A stretch of 64,000 nucleotides of DNA from Mangrovibacterium diazotrophicum (GCF_003610535.1 NZ_RAPN01000001.1:2715320-2779319), one strand, 5' to 3'. Shown: positions 25,622-35,024, counted from the first letter of the stretch. Numbers and translations: made by a program. Notes: generated by a model from the letters alone, not told the origin.

Positions 25622-26683
25622 ATGAAGAAAAATTTTCCAATCTACCTCTTCGGATGCCTCATCATCATGGCATTGAGTTCTTGTAGTCCGAAACCATCGG
25701 CAAAAGGTGTAAAACCGGAAGTCGTCACTACCGAATTCCTGTACGATACAGCGGCATTTCCGCAATGTCACGCCTCAACTATTATTGAAACAAAAGATGG
25801 CCTGCTGGCTTCATTCTTCGGTGGCACCCACGAGCGGGCCACCGATGTTTGCATTTACACCACCCGAAAAGTTGACGGCGGACAATGGTCGGCACCCGAA
25901 AAAGTGGCTGACGGCTTTGTGAACGACACCCTGACCTACCCAACCTGGAACCCGGTTTTGTTCGAAGTTGGCGACCGTTTGTACCTGTACTACAAAATTG
26001 GCCCCAGCCCAACCGAATGGTGGGGAATGTCGACTTATTCGACTGACGAAGGAAAAACCTGGTCGCAACCGGAAAAACTTCCGGAGAACATTCTCGGACC
26101 AATTCGCAACAAACCAATCACCTTGAAGTCGGGCGTTATCCTGAGTCCTTCAAGTATTGAATACACACCGGAACTTTGGAAAGCCCACATCGAGCGTTCA
26201 ACCGACAATGGACAGACCTGGACAAAAATTGATATTCCCGCGAATGATAGTATAAAAGTCATTCAACCAACACTACTGGTTCACCCCGACGGAAAAATTC
26301 AGGCTTTACTACGGAGCAACCAAAATGTGATTATGCAAAGCTGGTCGGACGATGATGGCCTCAGCTGGTCGGAAGTTAGCCCAACCAAAATCGTTCACCC
26401 GAACTCGGGCATCGATGCCGTTTCAACTACTTCGGGATGGTACTTCCTGGTGAATAACCCGATGAAAAGTGGCGAGTCGTGGGAAATGGGCCGGAACAAG
26501 CTCTACCTGTACGCCTCGAAAGACGGCATAAATTGGGAGAAAATCTACGATCTGGAAGACCAGCTCAAAGGAGAGTTCAGCTACCCGGCAATCATCCAGG
26601 CGAAGGATGGCAGCCTGCACATCACTTACACCTACAACCGGTCAAAAATCAAACACGTCCAATTACGTTTTAACGAAGAATAA
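25622..26683 (+). CDS. BNR/Asp-box six-bladed propeller lipoprotein, sialidase-like glycosidase
   Basis: A 353-residue lipoprotein (MALSSCSP, Cys21). At least three Asp boxes are visible: STDEGKTW, STDNGQTW and SDDDGLSW, plus a degenerate SKDGINW, which gives a BNR_2/sialidase-type propeller. The segment ASFFGGTHERATDVCIY is common in Bacteroidota proteins annotated as exo-alpha-sialidase. I could not confirm the full Arg triad and Tyr/Glu pair of true GH33 enzymes, so another glycosidase or lyase activity is equally possible. It pairs with the upstream sulfatase, suggesting stepwise attack on a sulfated glycan. Confidence 0.75.
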   Translation: MKKNFPIYLFGCLIIMALSSCSPKPSAKGVKPEVVTTEFLYDTAAFPQCHASTIIETKDGLLASFFGGTHERATDVCIYTTRKVDGGQWSAPEKVADGFVNDTLTYPTWNPVLFEVGDRLYLYYKIGPSPTEWWGMSTYSTDEGKTWSQPEKLPENILGPIRNKPITLKSGVILSPSSIEYTPELWKAHIERSTDNGQTWTKIDIPANDSIKVIQPTLLVHPDGKIQALLRSNQNVIMQSWSDDDGLSWSEVSPTKIVHPNSGIDAVSTTSGWYFLVNNPMKSGESWEMGRNKLYLYASKDGINWEKIYDLEDQLKGEFSYPAIIQAKDGSLHITYTYNRSKIKHVQLRFNEE

Positions 26684-26705
26684 TTTATTGCCCGATACAT
26701 AAAAG

Positions 26706-26900
26706 AAGAGGCTGTCCCAAAAGTCGACAAGGAGAAATTTAGACTTACAATTTGTAAGCTCTTGCTAATTCTACCCCTCCAAACCTCCCCTAAAGGGGCG
26801 GCTTTAAGTCCCCTTCAGGGGATTTAGAGGTCAGTAACTTAAATGGACTTACAATTTGATAGTTTAGGAAGAACTCTTCCGACTTTTTAGACAGCCTCTT
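26706..26900. mobile_element. MITE-like 195-bp inverted-repeat element
   Basis: The ends are inverted repeats of 21 bases matching at 19 (left 26706-26726, right 26880-26900), core GAGGCTGTC and AAAAGTCG. A second nested pair (left ACTTACAATTTG near 26742, right copy near 26847) lies inside in direct orientation, and the centre holds two small hairpins built on CCCCTAAAGGGG and CCCCTTCAGGGG. There is no coding capacity. The outer ends resemble terminal repeats of IS1182/IS5-like elements. It ends two bases before the stop codon of the LysR gene and 22 bases after the sialidase-like gene, so it also works as the shared transcript end. Confidence 0.65.
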
Positions 26901-26902
26901 TT

Positions 26903-27790
26903 TTATTCTTTAGTCAACGATTTTAAAGCATTCTTCAGTGCCGGATTCCGGTTATTTTCCTTCCAAACAGCATACAAACCGGTTCGCTGACGAAGTTTAT
27001 CCAGCGGAATTTGTTTAATTTTCAAATTATAGCCTTCCTGCAACGAACTTGGCACAATCGCAACGCCAATCCCCTCTTCCACCAACTTGAAAATCGTCAA
27101 AGCATTCACCGACTTGTGCGGCACCTTGGGTTGAAAGCCGTGATCCTCAAAAATGCTCATGATCAAATCGTAGTAGTATGAACTGTATTCACTCGAAAAC
27201 AGGATAAACTGCTCATCCTTCAATTGGGTCAGGCTTTCAAAATTATCGCTATTCAGCGGATGATTCTCCGGCAAAACCACGGCAAAAGATTCTTCAGAAA
27301 CCTGCCGTTTTTTGATTCCTGCCGGCACATTCGGCATACGTACAAAACCCAGATCGAGCTTGTGCTTCAGCAACATTTCCAATTGCAGACTATTCGACAT
27401 TTCTTCCAATACCGCCTGAATATCCGGAAACTGCTGCTTCAAATTGAGCAATAAATCCGGAATCACCTTTTGCGCCGCCGATCCGATGAAGCCAATCCGA
27501 AGCTCAGCTTCCTTCCCCATCCCGATACTCTCCAAATGGTGCTGCACCATATTCAGGTGGTTAAAAATGAAATCAACCTCCTCCTTCAAAAACCGCCCTG
27601 CAGGTGTCAGTTCTACGTTACGTTTCGTGCGCTCAAACAATTGAACACCGTACAACTCCTCCATTTGCTTTATTTGCCGTGTTAGCCCGGGCTGCGAAAT
27701 ATACAGGCGCTCGGCAGCTTTCCGAAAGCGCAGCTCTTCAGCCAAAACCTGGAAATAACGCAAATGCCTTAATTCAATTTGATAACTCAC
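26903..27790 (-). CDS. LysR-family regulator divergent from the hut operon
   Basis: A 295-residue LysR-type regulator. The N-terminal helix-turn-helix is LRHLRYFQVLAEELRFRKAAERLYISQPGLTRQIKQME, followed by a substrate-binding domain (about 90-290). It begins with GTG at 27790. The gene is divergent from hutH across 144 bases, the usual layout for a LysR protein controlling its neighbour. The inducer would plausibly be urocanate or histidine, but that is inference. Many hut operons use a GntR-family HutC instead; none is seen here. Confidence 0.9.
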   Translation of the reverse strand: MSYQIELRHLRYFQVLAEELRFRKAAERLYISQPGLTRQIKQMEELYGVQLFERTKRNVELTPAGRFLKEEVDFIFNHLNMVQHHLESIGMGKEAELRIGFIGSAAQKVIPDLLLNLKQQFPDIQAVLEEMSNSLQLEMLLKHKLDLGFVRMPNVPAGIKKRQVSEESFAVVLPENHPLNSDNFESLTQLKDEQFILFSSEYSSYYYDLIMSIFEDHGFQPKVPHKSVNALTIFKLVEEGIGVAIVPSSLQEGYNLKIKQIPLDKLRQRTGLYAVWKENNRNPALKNALKSLTKE

Positions 27791-27810
27791 AGTTATTATT
27801 TATTGACAAA

Positions 27811-27832
27811 TTTGGTATTTATAATTATCAAA
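27811..27832. promoter_or_regulatory. candidate LysR operator between the regulator and hutH
   Basis: A 22-base imperfect palindrome opening TTTGGTA and closing TTATCAAA around TATA, with 16 of 22 positions symmetric. It lies 21 bases from the LysR start and just upstream of a TAATTTTG -7-like box at 27842-27849, the normal place for an activator site. Confidence 0.5.
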
Positions 27833-27841
27833 TATAAGCCG

Positions 27842-27849
27842 TAATTTTG
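27842..27849 (+). promoter_or_regulatory. -7 box for the hut operon
   Basis: TAATTTTG matches TAnnTTTG exactly. The nearest TTTG is 27 bases upstream, too far for a strong -33 element, which fits an activator-dependent promoter. The hutH ATG is 86 bases downstream. Confidence 0.45.
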
Positions 27850-27934
27850 AATTACCAACACGCTACCAACCTGTGCAAAACTAATCCCCTAACGTATAAA
27901 CAATTGAAGTTGAACTAAAAGAAAAACATTACAT

Positions 27935-29509
27935 ATGTCGACAGAGGTATTTCATTACGGCGAAGATTTCATGACCGCTTCCAAAGCGCTGGCACTCAGC
28001 AGCGGCGAGCTGAAGGGAATTTTAAGTCCGGAAACAAGAGAGCGAGTCCGGAAATCACAACAGATTGTTGAAGACATCATCCAGTCGGATCAGGCAGTTT
28101 ACGGCATCAATACCGGATTTGGTCCGCTTTGTACAACGCGGGTTTCTGCGGCCGACACCAAGAAGTTACAGGAAAATATTTTGAAAAGCCATGCTGTTGG
28201 AACCGGTGATCCCATTCCGACTTCCATCGCAGCCATTATGCTGGTTTTGAAAGTCCATGCGCTGGCCAAAGGATTTTCAGGCATCCAGGAGGCGACACTC
28301 GACCGCATCATCTGGCACATCGACCGCGGTGTCACTCCGGTCGTTCCCAAACAGGGATCCGTTGGCGCATCCGGCGATTTGGCTCCACTGTCTCATCTAT
28401 TCCTTCCACTGATTGGACTGGGAAAAGTTGACTACAAAGGCCAACGGCGAGAAACTTCCGAGGTTTTAAAAGAACTCGGTCGGGAACCACACAAATTGAA
28501 TGGCAAAGAAGGTCTGGCACTGATCAACGGTACGCAGTTCATGGCCGCACACGCGGTTGTTGCCGTCATCAAAATGCAAAACCTGATCGCCTCAGCCGAC
28601 CTGATCGGCGCCATGATGATTGAAGGCTTGACCGGATCGGCTCGACCATTCCTGCCACAACTGCACGAAATTCGTCCGTTCAAAGGAAACCGACACACAG
28701 CAGAAACGGTCACCAACCTGTTGACAAATTCCGATATCGTCCATTCGCATGCCGGTTGTACCCGTGTTCAGGATCCTTATTCTTTGCGCTGTATTCCACA
28801 AGTTCACGGGGCATCGTGGAACGCCTGGCTACATTTGAAAGAAACCATCGAAGTTGAAATCAACTCGGTCACCGACAACCCGATTGTTTTTGAAGATGGC
28901 TCTACCATCAGTGGCGGGAACTTCCACGGGCAGCCCATTGCCATGCCCATGGACTACGCCTGCCTGGCCGCTTCTGAAATCGGAAACATTTCCGACCGAC
29001 GCATCTATTTGTCGCTCATGGGCAACTACCCCGGAGTCCCCAAACTTCTGCTGAAAGAAACCGGGCTCAACTCAGGCTTCATGATCGTTCAATACACATC
29101 GGCTGCACTGGCCAGCGAGAACAAAAGTTTGTGCTACCCGGCCAGCGCCGACAGCATCCCGACCTCTATGGGCCAGGAAGATCATGTGAGCATGGGCTCC
29201 ATCAGCGGGCGCAAACTGCTGCAGGTGATCGACAACGTGGAACGCATCCTTGGGCTGGAGCTTTTCTGCGCCGCCCAAGCGCTCGACTTCCACGCACCAC
29301 TCCGCCCGACACCGATTTTGGACGGATTGCAAAAAGAGGTTCGGAAGCAGGTTCCCCACATCACCGAAGATGAATTGATCAACGATTACATGCATCACAC
29401 CATCGGCATGGTTAAAAATGCCAGCCTGGTTGCCACGGCTAAGGAAATTTCCGAAGAAACGTCGGCTCCTTATCAAACATCGCTGAGCAACTTATTTGAT
29501 GAATTTTAA
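27935..29509 (+). CDS. hutH: histidine ammonia-lyase
   Basis: A 524-residue enzyme that deaminates histidine to urocanate, the first step of histidine degradation, in the cytosol. The MIO cofactor triplet is Ala145-Ser146-Gly147 in GSVGASGDLAPLSH, and YGINTGFGPL (56-65) supplies the catalytic Tyr. Length is normal for the family. It opens a five-gene operon (hutH-I-U-G-F), each gene within about 75 bases of the next or overlapping, transcribed away from the LysR gene. Confidence 0.97.
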   Translation: MSTEVFHYGEDFMTASKALALSSGELKGILSPETRERVRKSQQIVEDIIQSDQAVYGINTGFGPLCTTRVSAADTKKLQENILKSHAVGTGDPIPTSIAAIMLVLKVHALAKGFSGIQEATLDRIIWHIDRGVTPVVPKQGSVGASGDLAPLSHLFLPLIGLGKVDYKGQRRETSEVLKELGREPHKLNGKEGLALINGTQFMAAHAVVAVIKMQNLIASADLIGAMMIEGLTGSARPFLPQLHEIRPFKGNRHTAETVTNLLTNSDIVHSHAGCTRVQDPYSLRCIPQVHGASWNAWLHLKETIEVEINSVTDNPIVFEDGSTISGGNFHGQPIAMPMDYACLAASEIGNISDRRIYLSLMGNYPGVPKLLLKETGLNSGFMIVQYTSAALASENKSLCYPASADSIPTSMGQEDHVSMGSISGRKLLQVIDNVERILGLELFCAAQALDFHAPLRPTPILDGLQKEVRKQVPHITEDELINDYMHHTIGMVKNASLVATAKEISEETSAPYQTSLSNLFDEF

Positions 29510-29522
29510 GCCGAAAGTTGAG

Positions 29523-30758
29523 ATGAACTATCTAATCGGACCAATACGAGAATTGCTGACCATGGATGGTCTGCCCGAACAAGGCCCCATCGCCGATGAA
29601 TTACTTCAACCTGTTCCAAACGCAGGAATTCTGTTTGATGAGAACGGAATTGTGGAAACAGGAGACTTTGAATCACTCAAAGCAAAATCGACCGAGCAAC
29701 CGATCAAGATCATCGAGCTGAAAGACGACTTTGTTTGTCTGCCGGGATTTGTCGACAGTCACACCCACATCTGCTTTGGGGGTTCGCGTGCCCGCGATTA
29801 TGCGATGCGCACAGCCGGAAAAAGCTATCTGGAAATAGCAGCCGAAGGTGGCGGCATCTTGGATACAGTTCGCCAAACGCGCAAGGCCACACAGGAAGAA
29901 CTGACTGCCGGTATTTTAAAACGAATTGTCCGTCATTTGAGCGAAGGTGTCACCACCTGCGAGGTTAAAAGCGGATACGGGCTTTCGGTAAACGAAGAAC
30001 TAAAGATGTTGCGTGCCATTCAACAAGCAAACTCGAAAACTCCGGCTGACCTGATCGCTACCTGTCTCGCGGCACACAAACATCCTTTCGATTTTGAAGG
30101 AGCGAAACAGGAATATTTAGCAGAAGTAATTGAAAAACTATTCCCCGTTTTAAAAGATGAAAATCTTTGCTCGCGAATCGATGCCTTTGTGGAACAGGAA
30201 GCTTTTCAGGCTGAAGATGTGTACAACTACTTTAAAGCTGCGAAAGAACTGGACTTCGACATCACCGTTCACGCTGACCAGTTTACAGCAACCGGGAGCG
30301 CGGTCGCAGCCGAACATGGCGCGGTGAGCGCTGACCACCTGGAAACCAGCACCAACAAAGAAATTCAGTTGCTCGCAGAATCCGGCGTTGTACCAGTCGT
30401 ATTACCAGGCGCATCACTCGGACTGGGCTGCAACTATGCACCCGCCCGCAAACTTCTCGATGCCGGATTGCCATTGGTCATTGCCAGCGACTGGAACCCA
30501 GGATCTGCTCCGATGGGCGATTTGCTCTGCCAGGCTGCTATTTTGGGCGCCGCCGAAAAACTGAGCGCCGCCGAAATTTTCGCAGCGATCACCTATCGCG
30601 CTGCCGCTGCCCTCAAATTAACCGATCGTGGCAAACTCGTAAAAGGACAAAAAGCGGATTTCATTCTCTTCCCGACTTCCGATTACCGGGAGATTTTATA
30701 CAACCAGGGCAAATTGAAGCCTGAACAAGTTTATAAAAACGGACAAAAAATCAACTAG
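29523..30758 (+). CDS. hutI: imidazolonepropionase
   Basis: A 411-residue amidohydrolase that opens the ring of imidazolone-5-propionate to give N-formimino-glutamate (third step). The metal motif is PGFVDSHTHICFGGSRARDYAMR, with HADQF and ASDWNPGSAP further on. The chosen start is the ATG at 29523 (MNYLIGPIRELLTM), 13 bases after the hutH stop; an in-frame ATG at 29496 would overlap hutH by 14 bases and adds a non-conserved stretch. Confidence 0.95.
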   Translation: MNYLIGPIRELLTMDGLPEQGPIADELLQPVPNAGILFDENGIVETGDFESLKAKSTEQPIKIIELKDDFVCLPGFVDSHTHICFGGSRARDYAMRTAGKSYLEIAAEGGGILDTVRQTRKATQEELTAGILKRIVRHLSEGVTTCEVKSGYGLSVNEELKMLRAIQQANSKTPADLIATCLAAHKHPFDFEGAKQEYLAEVIEKLFPVLKDENLCSRIDAFVEQEAFQAEDVYNYFKAAKELDFDITVHADQFTATGSAVAAEHGAVSADHLETSTNKEIQLLAESGVVPVVLPGASLGLGCNYAPARKLLDAGLPLVIASDWNPGSAPMGDLLCQAAILGAAEKLSAAEIFAAITYRAAAALKLTDRGKLVKGQKADFILFPTSDYREILYNQGKLKPEQVYKNGQKIN

Positions 30759-30762
30759 CACC

Positions 30763-32760
30763 ATGACTTTCAAAGAACAAATATTACAGGGAATCCCCTG
30801 CCAATTGCCGGCTCCCAAGGCCTATGACCCAACAATCAGCCACGCGCCAAAACGGAAAGACATTCTTTCGGCAGAAGAAAAGAAGCTCGCCATCACCAAT
30901 GCGCTACGCTACTTCCCGGCGGCATGGCATGCCGAGTTGGCACCCGAATTCATGCAGGAACTGCAAGATTACGGGCGCATTTACATGTACCGTTTTCGTC
31001 CGGATTACGAGATGTACGCCCGACCGATTGGTGAATACCCGGCACAATCGCATCACGCTGCAGCAATGATGCTGATGATTCAGAACAACCTGGATCCGGC
31101 AGTTGCACAGCACCCGCACGAGCTGATCACTTATGGCGGCAATGGTGCCGTATTTCAAAACTGGGCACAGTACCTGCTCACCATGAAATACCTGGCCGAA
31201 ATGACTGACGAGCAAACACTACACATGTACAGCGGCCATCCCATGGGGCTGTTTCCGTCCTTCAAATCGTCGCCTCGTGTCATCATCAGCAACGGCATGA
31301 TGATTCCGAATTACTCGAAACCCGACGACTGGGAGAAATACAATGCGCTGGGCGTTACGCAATACGGACAAATGACAGCCGGTTCGTGGATGTACATCGG
31401 CCCACAGGGAATCATTCACGGGACAACCATCACTGTAATGAATGCTTTCCGCAAAAAATTAGCGATGAATGAAAGTCCGAAAGGTAAAATCTTCCTGACC
31501 GCGGGACTGGGTGGCATGAGTGGCGCCCAACCGAAAGCCGGGAATATTGTCGGTTGTATTTCGGTGTGTGCCGAAGTGAATATACAAGCGATCAAGAAGC
31601 GCCATTCTCAAGGTTGGGTTGATGAAATTATCGATAATCTCGACGAATTGGTAACGCGCGTTTCCCTGGCCAAAGAGAAAAAAGAAACCGTATCGATTGC
31701 CTATTGGGGCAACATTGTTGATGTATGGGAATATTTCGACAAAGTGGGTTTGCATGTTGAAATTGGTTCCGACCAGACTTCGCTGCACAACCCTTATTCC
31801 GGCGGATATTATCCGGTCAGTTTGAGTTTTGAAGAAGCACAAAAAATGATTTCTGAAAACCCCGAACAGTTTAAAGTAGAAGTACAGGCCTCGTTGCGCC
31901 GACATGCGGCAGCCGTGAATCGCCATGCTGCAAAAGGAACTTACTTCTTCGATTACGGCAACGCGTTCCTGCTTGAGTGCAGCAAAGCGAATGCCGATGT
32001 GATGACTGAAGATGGCAGCAAATTCCGTTATCCATCGTACGTCCAGGATATTTTAGGCCCCATGTATTTCGACTATGGCTTTGGTCCCTTCCGCTGGGTT
32101 TGCAGTTCCGGAGATCCAAAAGACCTGGAATATTCCGACCAAATTGCACTTGACGTGTTACGCGAAATGCATAAAAAAGCACCAGCAGAAACGAAAATGC
32201 AACTTGCCGACAACATTCACTGGATGGAAGAGGCCGGTAACAATAACATGGTGGTTGGCTCGCAAGCCCGAATTCTTTACGCGAACTCGAACGCCCGCAT
32301 TGAAATCGCTTTTCGCTTCAACGAAGCCATTCGGAGTAAGGAAATTTCGGCGCCAATTGTACTTGGCCGGGACCATCACGACGTGAGTGGAACGGATTCA
32401 CCTTTTCGCGAAACCAGCAATATCTACGATGGCAGTAGCTTTACGGCCGATATGGCCGTGCAAAACGTCATTGGTGACGCCAGTCGCGGTGCGACCTGGG
32501 TATCGCTGCACAATGGAGGTGGTGTTGGCTGGGGCGAAGTGACCAACGGTGGATTTGGCATGGTACTCGACGGCTCTCAGGAAGCCGATGAAAAGCTGAA
32601 AATGATGCTTCTCTACGACGTGAACAACGGCATTGCCCGCCGCTCGTGGGCACGGAACAAAGAGGCCATGTTTGCCATTGCCGAAGAAATGAAGCACACA
32701 CCGGGACTGAAAGTGACCTTACCCAACCTGGTGGATAGAGAGATCTTAAATAATCTATAG
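30763..32760 (+). CDS. hutU: urocanate hydratase, long form
   Basis: A 665-residue enzyme converting urocanate to imidazolone-5-propionate with tightly bound NAD. Family landmarks are YGQMTAGSWMYIGPQGIIHGT, the NAD site LTAGLGGMSGAQPKA, and ISAPIVLGRDHHDVSGTDSPFRET. It is about 110 residues longer than the approximately 555-residue proteobacterial enzymes and close in length to the long eukaryotic/Bacteroidota form. It starts four bases after the hutI stop. Confidence 0.95.
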   Translation: MTFKEQILQGIPCQLPAPKAYDPTISHAPKRKDILSAEEKKLAITNALRYFPAAWHAELAPEFMQELQDYGRIYMYRFRPDYEMYARPIGEYPAQSHHAAAMMLMIQNNLDPAVAQHPHELITYGGNGAVFQNWAQYLLTMKYLAEMTDEQTLHMYSGHPMGLFPSFKSSPRVIISNGMMIPNYSKPDDWEKYNALGVTQYGQMTAGSWMYIGPQGIIHGTTITVMNAFRKKLAMNESPKGKIFLTAGLGGMSGAQPKAGNIVGCISVCAEVNIQAIKKRHSQGWVDEIIDNLDELVTRVSLAKEKKETVSIAYWGNIVDVWEYFDKVGLHVEIGSDQTSLHNPYSGGYYPVSLSFEEAQKMISENPEQFKVEVQASLRRHAAAVNRHAAKGTYFFDYGNAFLLECSKANADVMTEDGSKFRYPSYVQDILGPMYFDYGFGPFRWVCSSGDPKDLEYSDQIALDVLREMHKKAPAETKMQLADNIHWMEEAGNNNMVVGSQARILYANSNARIEIAFRFNEAIRSKEISAPIVLGRDHHDVSGTDSPFRETSNIYDGSSFTADMAVQNVIGDASRGATWVSLHNGGGVGWGEVTNGGFGMVLDGSQEADEKLKMMLLYDVNNGIARRSWARNKEAMFAIAEEMKHTPGLKVTLPNLVDREILNNL

Positions 32761-32773
32761 TCACAAGTAAAAA

Positions 32774-32823
32774 GCTACAAGCTTCAAGCAAAATCCCGTC
32801 TTGAGGCCTGTAGCTTGAAGCTT
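32774..32823 (+). promoter_or_regulatory. alternative RNA hairpins directly before hutG
   Basis: The strand at 32774-32789 (GCTACAAGCTTCAAGC) can pair with 32800-32814 (13 of 15 plus one wobble) or, over 11 perfect bases, with GCTTGAAGCTT at 32813-32823. The two pairings exclude each other. The right arm ends a base before an in-frame ATG at 32825. It could tune hutG translation or mark an RNA end inside the operon. Confidence 0.4.
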
Positions 32824-32836
32824 AATGCACGATTTA

Positions 32837-33649
32837 ATGAACAACAACGATAACCTTTTTACCATCACACGACCAGCGGAAATCCTCTCGCCGATCGTGT
32901 TGAGCATACCTCATAGCGGAACCGATATCCCAACCGAACTGCTATCGGAGTTCAAATCCGATATGTTACCAGCCGACGATACCGATTGGTTTGTGGAAGA
33001 TATTTATGCATTTGCCCGGGAACTAGGCATGCTAACCATTAAAGCCAATTACAGCCGACTGCTGATTGACTTAAACCGGAATCCAGACGGCGTGCCCCTT
33101 TACAGCGATGGACGGGTAATTACTTCCGTTTGTCCGTCAACAGATTTTAATGGCAACCGAATTTACACAGACGAGCGCAAAGTCGTTTCCAAAGAAGAAA
33201 TTACACGAAGGAAAGAGATGTACTTTGAGCCGTATTACGCCGCTGTTCAATCGTTATTGGACGAAGTTCAGCAAAAGTTTGGCGTTGCCCTGCTGTGGGA
33301 TTGCCATTCCATTCGGCGTTTTGTTCCCGGAGTTCGCACTGAGAAGTTTCCGGATTTGATCTTAGGCACAGCCGACAGCGCTTCGGTTCCTGTTCATCTC
33401 GAACTATTGGTCAGCAGAAAACTGGCTTCAGGCAACTATCAACTGAGCTTAAATACGCCTTTCAAAGGCGGGAACATCACCCGAAACTTTGGGAAACCGG
33501 CACAGAGACAGTACGCCATTCAGCTTGAAATGTCGAAAGATATTTACATGAACGACAGCGAAACCGAATATCATCCGGCGCGAGCTTCGAAATTGCAACA
33601 ACTGCTTCGCGAAACACTTCTTGAGCTGAACAAAGAGCTGCTTCGCTAA
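32837..33649 (+). CDS. hutG: N-formylglutamate amidohydrolase (deformylase)
   Basis: A 270-residue metal hydrolase of the N-formylglutamate deformylase family, giving glutamate plus formate. Motifs are LSIPHSGTDIPTELL, DDTDWFVEDIYAFA and LLWDCHSIRRFVPG. The ATG at 32837 (MNNNDNLFTITRP) is preferred; an in-frame ATG lies 12 bases upstream, next to the RNA hairpin. Together with hutF it shows that this operon uses the formylglutamate route and not the glutamate formimidoyltransferase route. Confidence 0.92.
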   Translation: MNNNDNLFTITRPAEILSPIVLSIPHSGTDIPTELLSEFKSDMLPADDTDWFVEDIYAFARELGMLTIKANYSRLLIDLNRNPDGVPLYSDGRVITSVCPSTDFNGNRIYTDERKVVSKEEITRRKEMYFEPYYAAVQSLLDEVQQKFGVALLWDCHSIRRFVPGVRTEKFPDLILGTADSASVPVHLELLVSRKLASGNYQLSLNTPFKGGNITRNFGKPAQRQYAIQLEMSKDIYMNDSETEYHPARASKLQQLLRETLLELNKELLR

Positions 33650-33683
33650 TAATCAATCATCGAATTTCAATCCCAAACGAAAT

Positions 33684-35024
33684 ATGAAACTCTTTCAATT
33701 TACTGCACTCTTCACCGAAGAGGGATGGATCAGTCCGGCTTACGTTGGTGTGAATTCAACCGGACAGATCACCTACATCAACAAGACTAAACCTGATGAA
33801 CCATTCGCCGACTTTGAAAAGATTGACGGCTATGTGCTCCCCGGGTTCCAGAATGCGCACTCGCACGCTTTCCAATATGGGATGGCCGGAATGGCCGAAA
33901 CACACCAAGCCGGAACCGATGACGACTTCTGGAGCTGGCGCGAGGCGATGTATCGTTGCGCCTTGTCCTTTTCGCCGGATGATCTGAAAAAAGTCGCGCT
34001 GAATTTATACCGACGGATGCTGAAAAACGGCTACACGCAGGTTGCCGAATTTCATTACCTGCATCACGACAAGGACGGAAAACCTTACGCCAACCCGGCC
34101 GAAACAGGAACAGCCTTGATCGAGGCAGCCTCCGAAGCCGGAATTAAAATGACACTCGTGCCGGTTTTTTACCAGAAAGGAAATTTCGGAACCCAATTCT
34201 ATCCGCAACAGCGTCGTTTCATTTCGAAGACCTTCGATGACTATTTCAAACTTCTGGAGAGCAGCCGAAAAGCAGTTGACTATTACGAAAATGCGCAGCT
34301 GGGTTTTGGCGTGCATTCCATGCGGGCTGTCGATGCCTGCGATATTATCGCCACGGTTGCGCAAGGCCCCAAAAATTTACCTTTTCACATTCACGCGGCT
34401 GAACAACTGAAAGAATTGGAAGACTGTAAAAATCATTTGGGCACGACGCCGGTCGACTGGCTACTGGATAAAATTGGCTTGAATGAACGTTTTCATTTGG
34501 TTCACTGCACGCACTTGACCGATGAAGAGCTGGATGGGCTGGCCAAATCGAAAGCCAACGTGGTGCTTTGCCCCGGAACCGAGGGAAACCTGGGCGACGG
34601 AATTTTCCGGTTGTGTGATTTTCATGCTGCAGGTGGCAATTGGTCAATCGGTACTGACAGTCACATCTGCCTCAACCCGCTCGAAGATTTCCGCTGGATG
34701 GATTATGCGCAACGACTGGTGAGCCACAAACGCAACACCTTCTCCGACGGCGGAAAAACCTTGCTGCACCAAGCCCTCATGAACGGGCGAAAAGCAATGG
34801 GAACAAACAACGAAAAGTATTTCAGCATTGGTGCCGCCTTCGATGCTGTTATTTACCGGGCCGACAACCCGGTTTTGCAACAAGTGAGTTTGGAGCATTT
34901 GCTGCCAGCCATCATCTACAACTCGGATTCGTCGGATGTTCGGGGAACAATTGTAGATGGCCAATGGGTTGTTGAGAATGCCGAATATTGCCCAAGCTGC
35001 AAGCAAACATCTGCAAATTACTGA
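33684..35024 (+). CDS. hutF: formimidoylglutamate deiminase
   Basis: A 446-residue amidohydrolase that converts N-formimino-glutamate to N-formyl-glutamate plus ammonia. The metal motif is GFQNAHSHAFQYGMAGMAETH near residue 54, with FHIHAAEQ and GTDSHICLNPLEDFRWMDY as further ligand segments. It is the last gene of the hut operon, 35 bases after hutG, and ends at a strong hairpin terminator. Confidence 0.94.
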   Translation: MKLFQFTALFTEEGWISPAYVGVNSTGQITYINKTKPDEPFADFEKIDGYVLPGFQNAHSHAFQYGMAGMAETHQAGTDDDFWSWREAMYRCALSFSPDDLKKVALNLYRRMLKNGYTQVAEFHYLHHDKDGKPYANPAETGTALIEAASEAGIKMTLVPVFYQKGNFGTQFYPQQRRFISKTFDDYFKLLESSRKAVDYYENAQLGFGVHSMRAVDACDIIATVAQGPKNLPFHIHAAEQLKELEDCKNHLGTTPVDWLLDKIGLNERFHLVHCTHLTDEELDGLAKSKANVVLCPGTEGNLGDGIFRLCDFHAAGGNWSIGTDSHICLNPLEDFRWMDYAQRLVSHKRNTFSDGGKTLLHQALMNGRKAMGTNNEKYFSIGAAFDAVIYRADNPVLQQVSLEHLLPAIIYNSDSSDVRGTIVDGQWVVENAEYCPSCKQTSANY

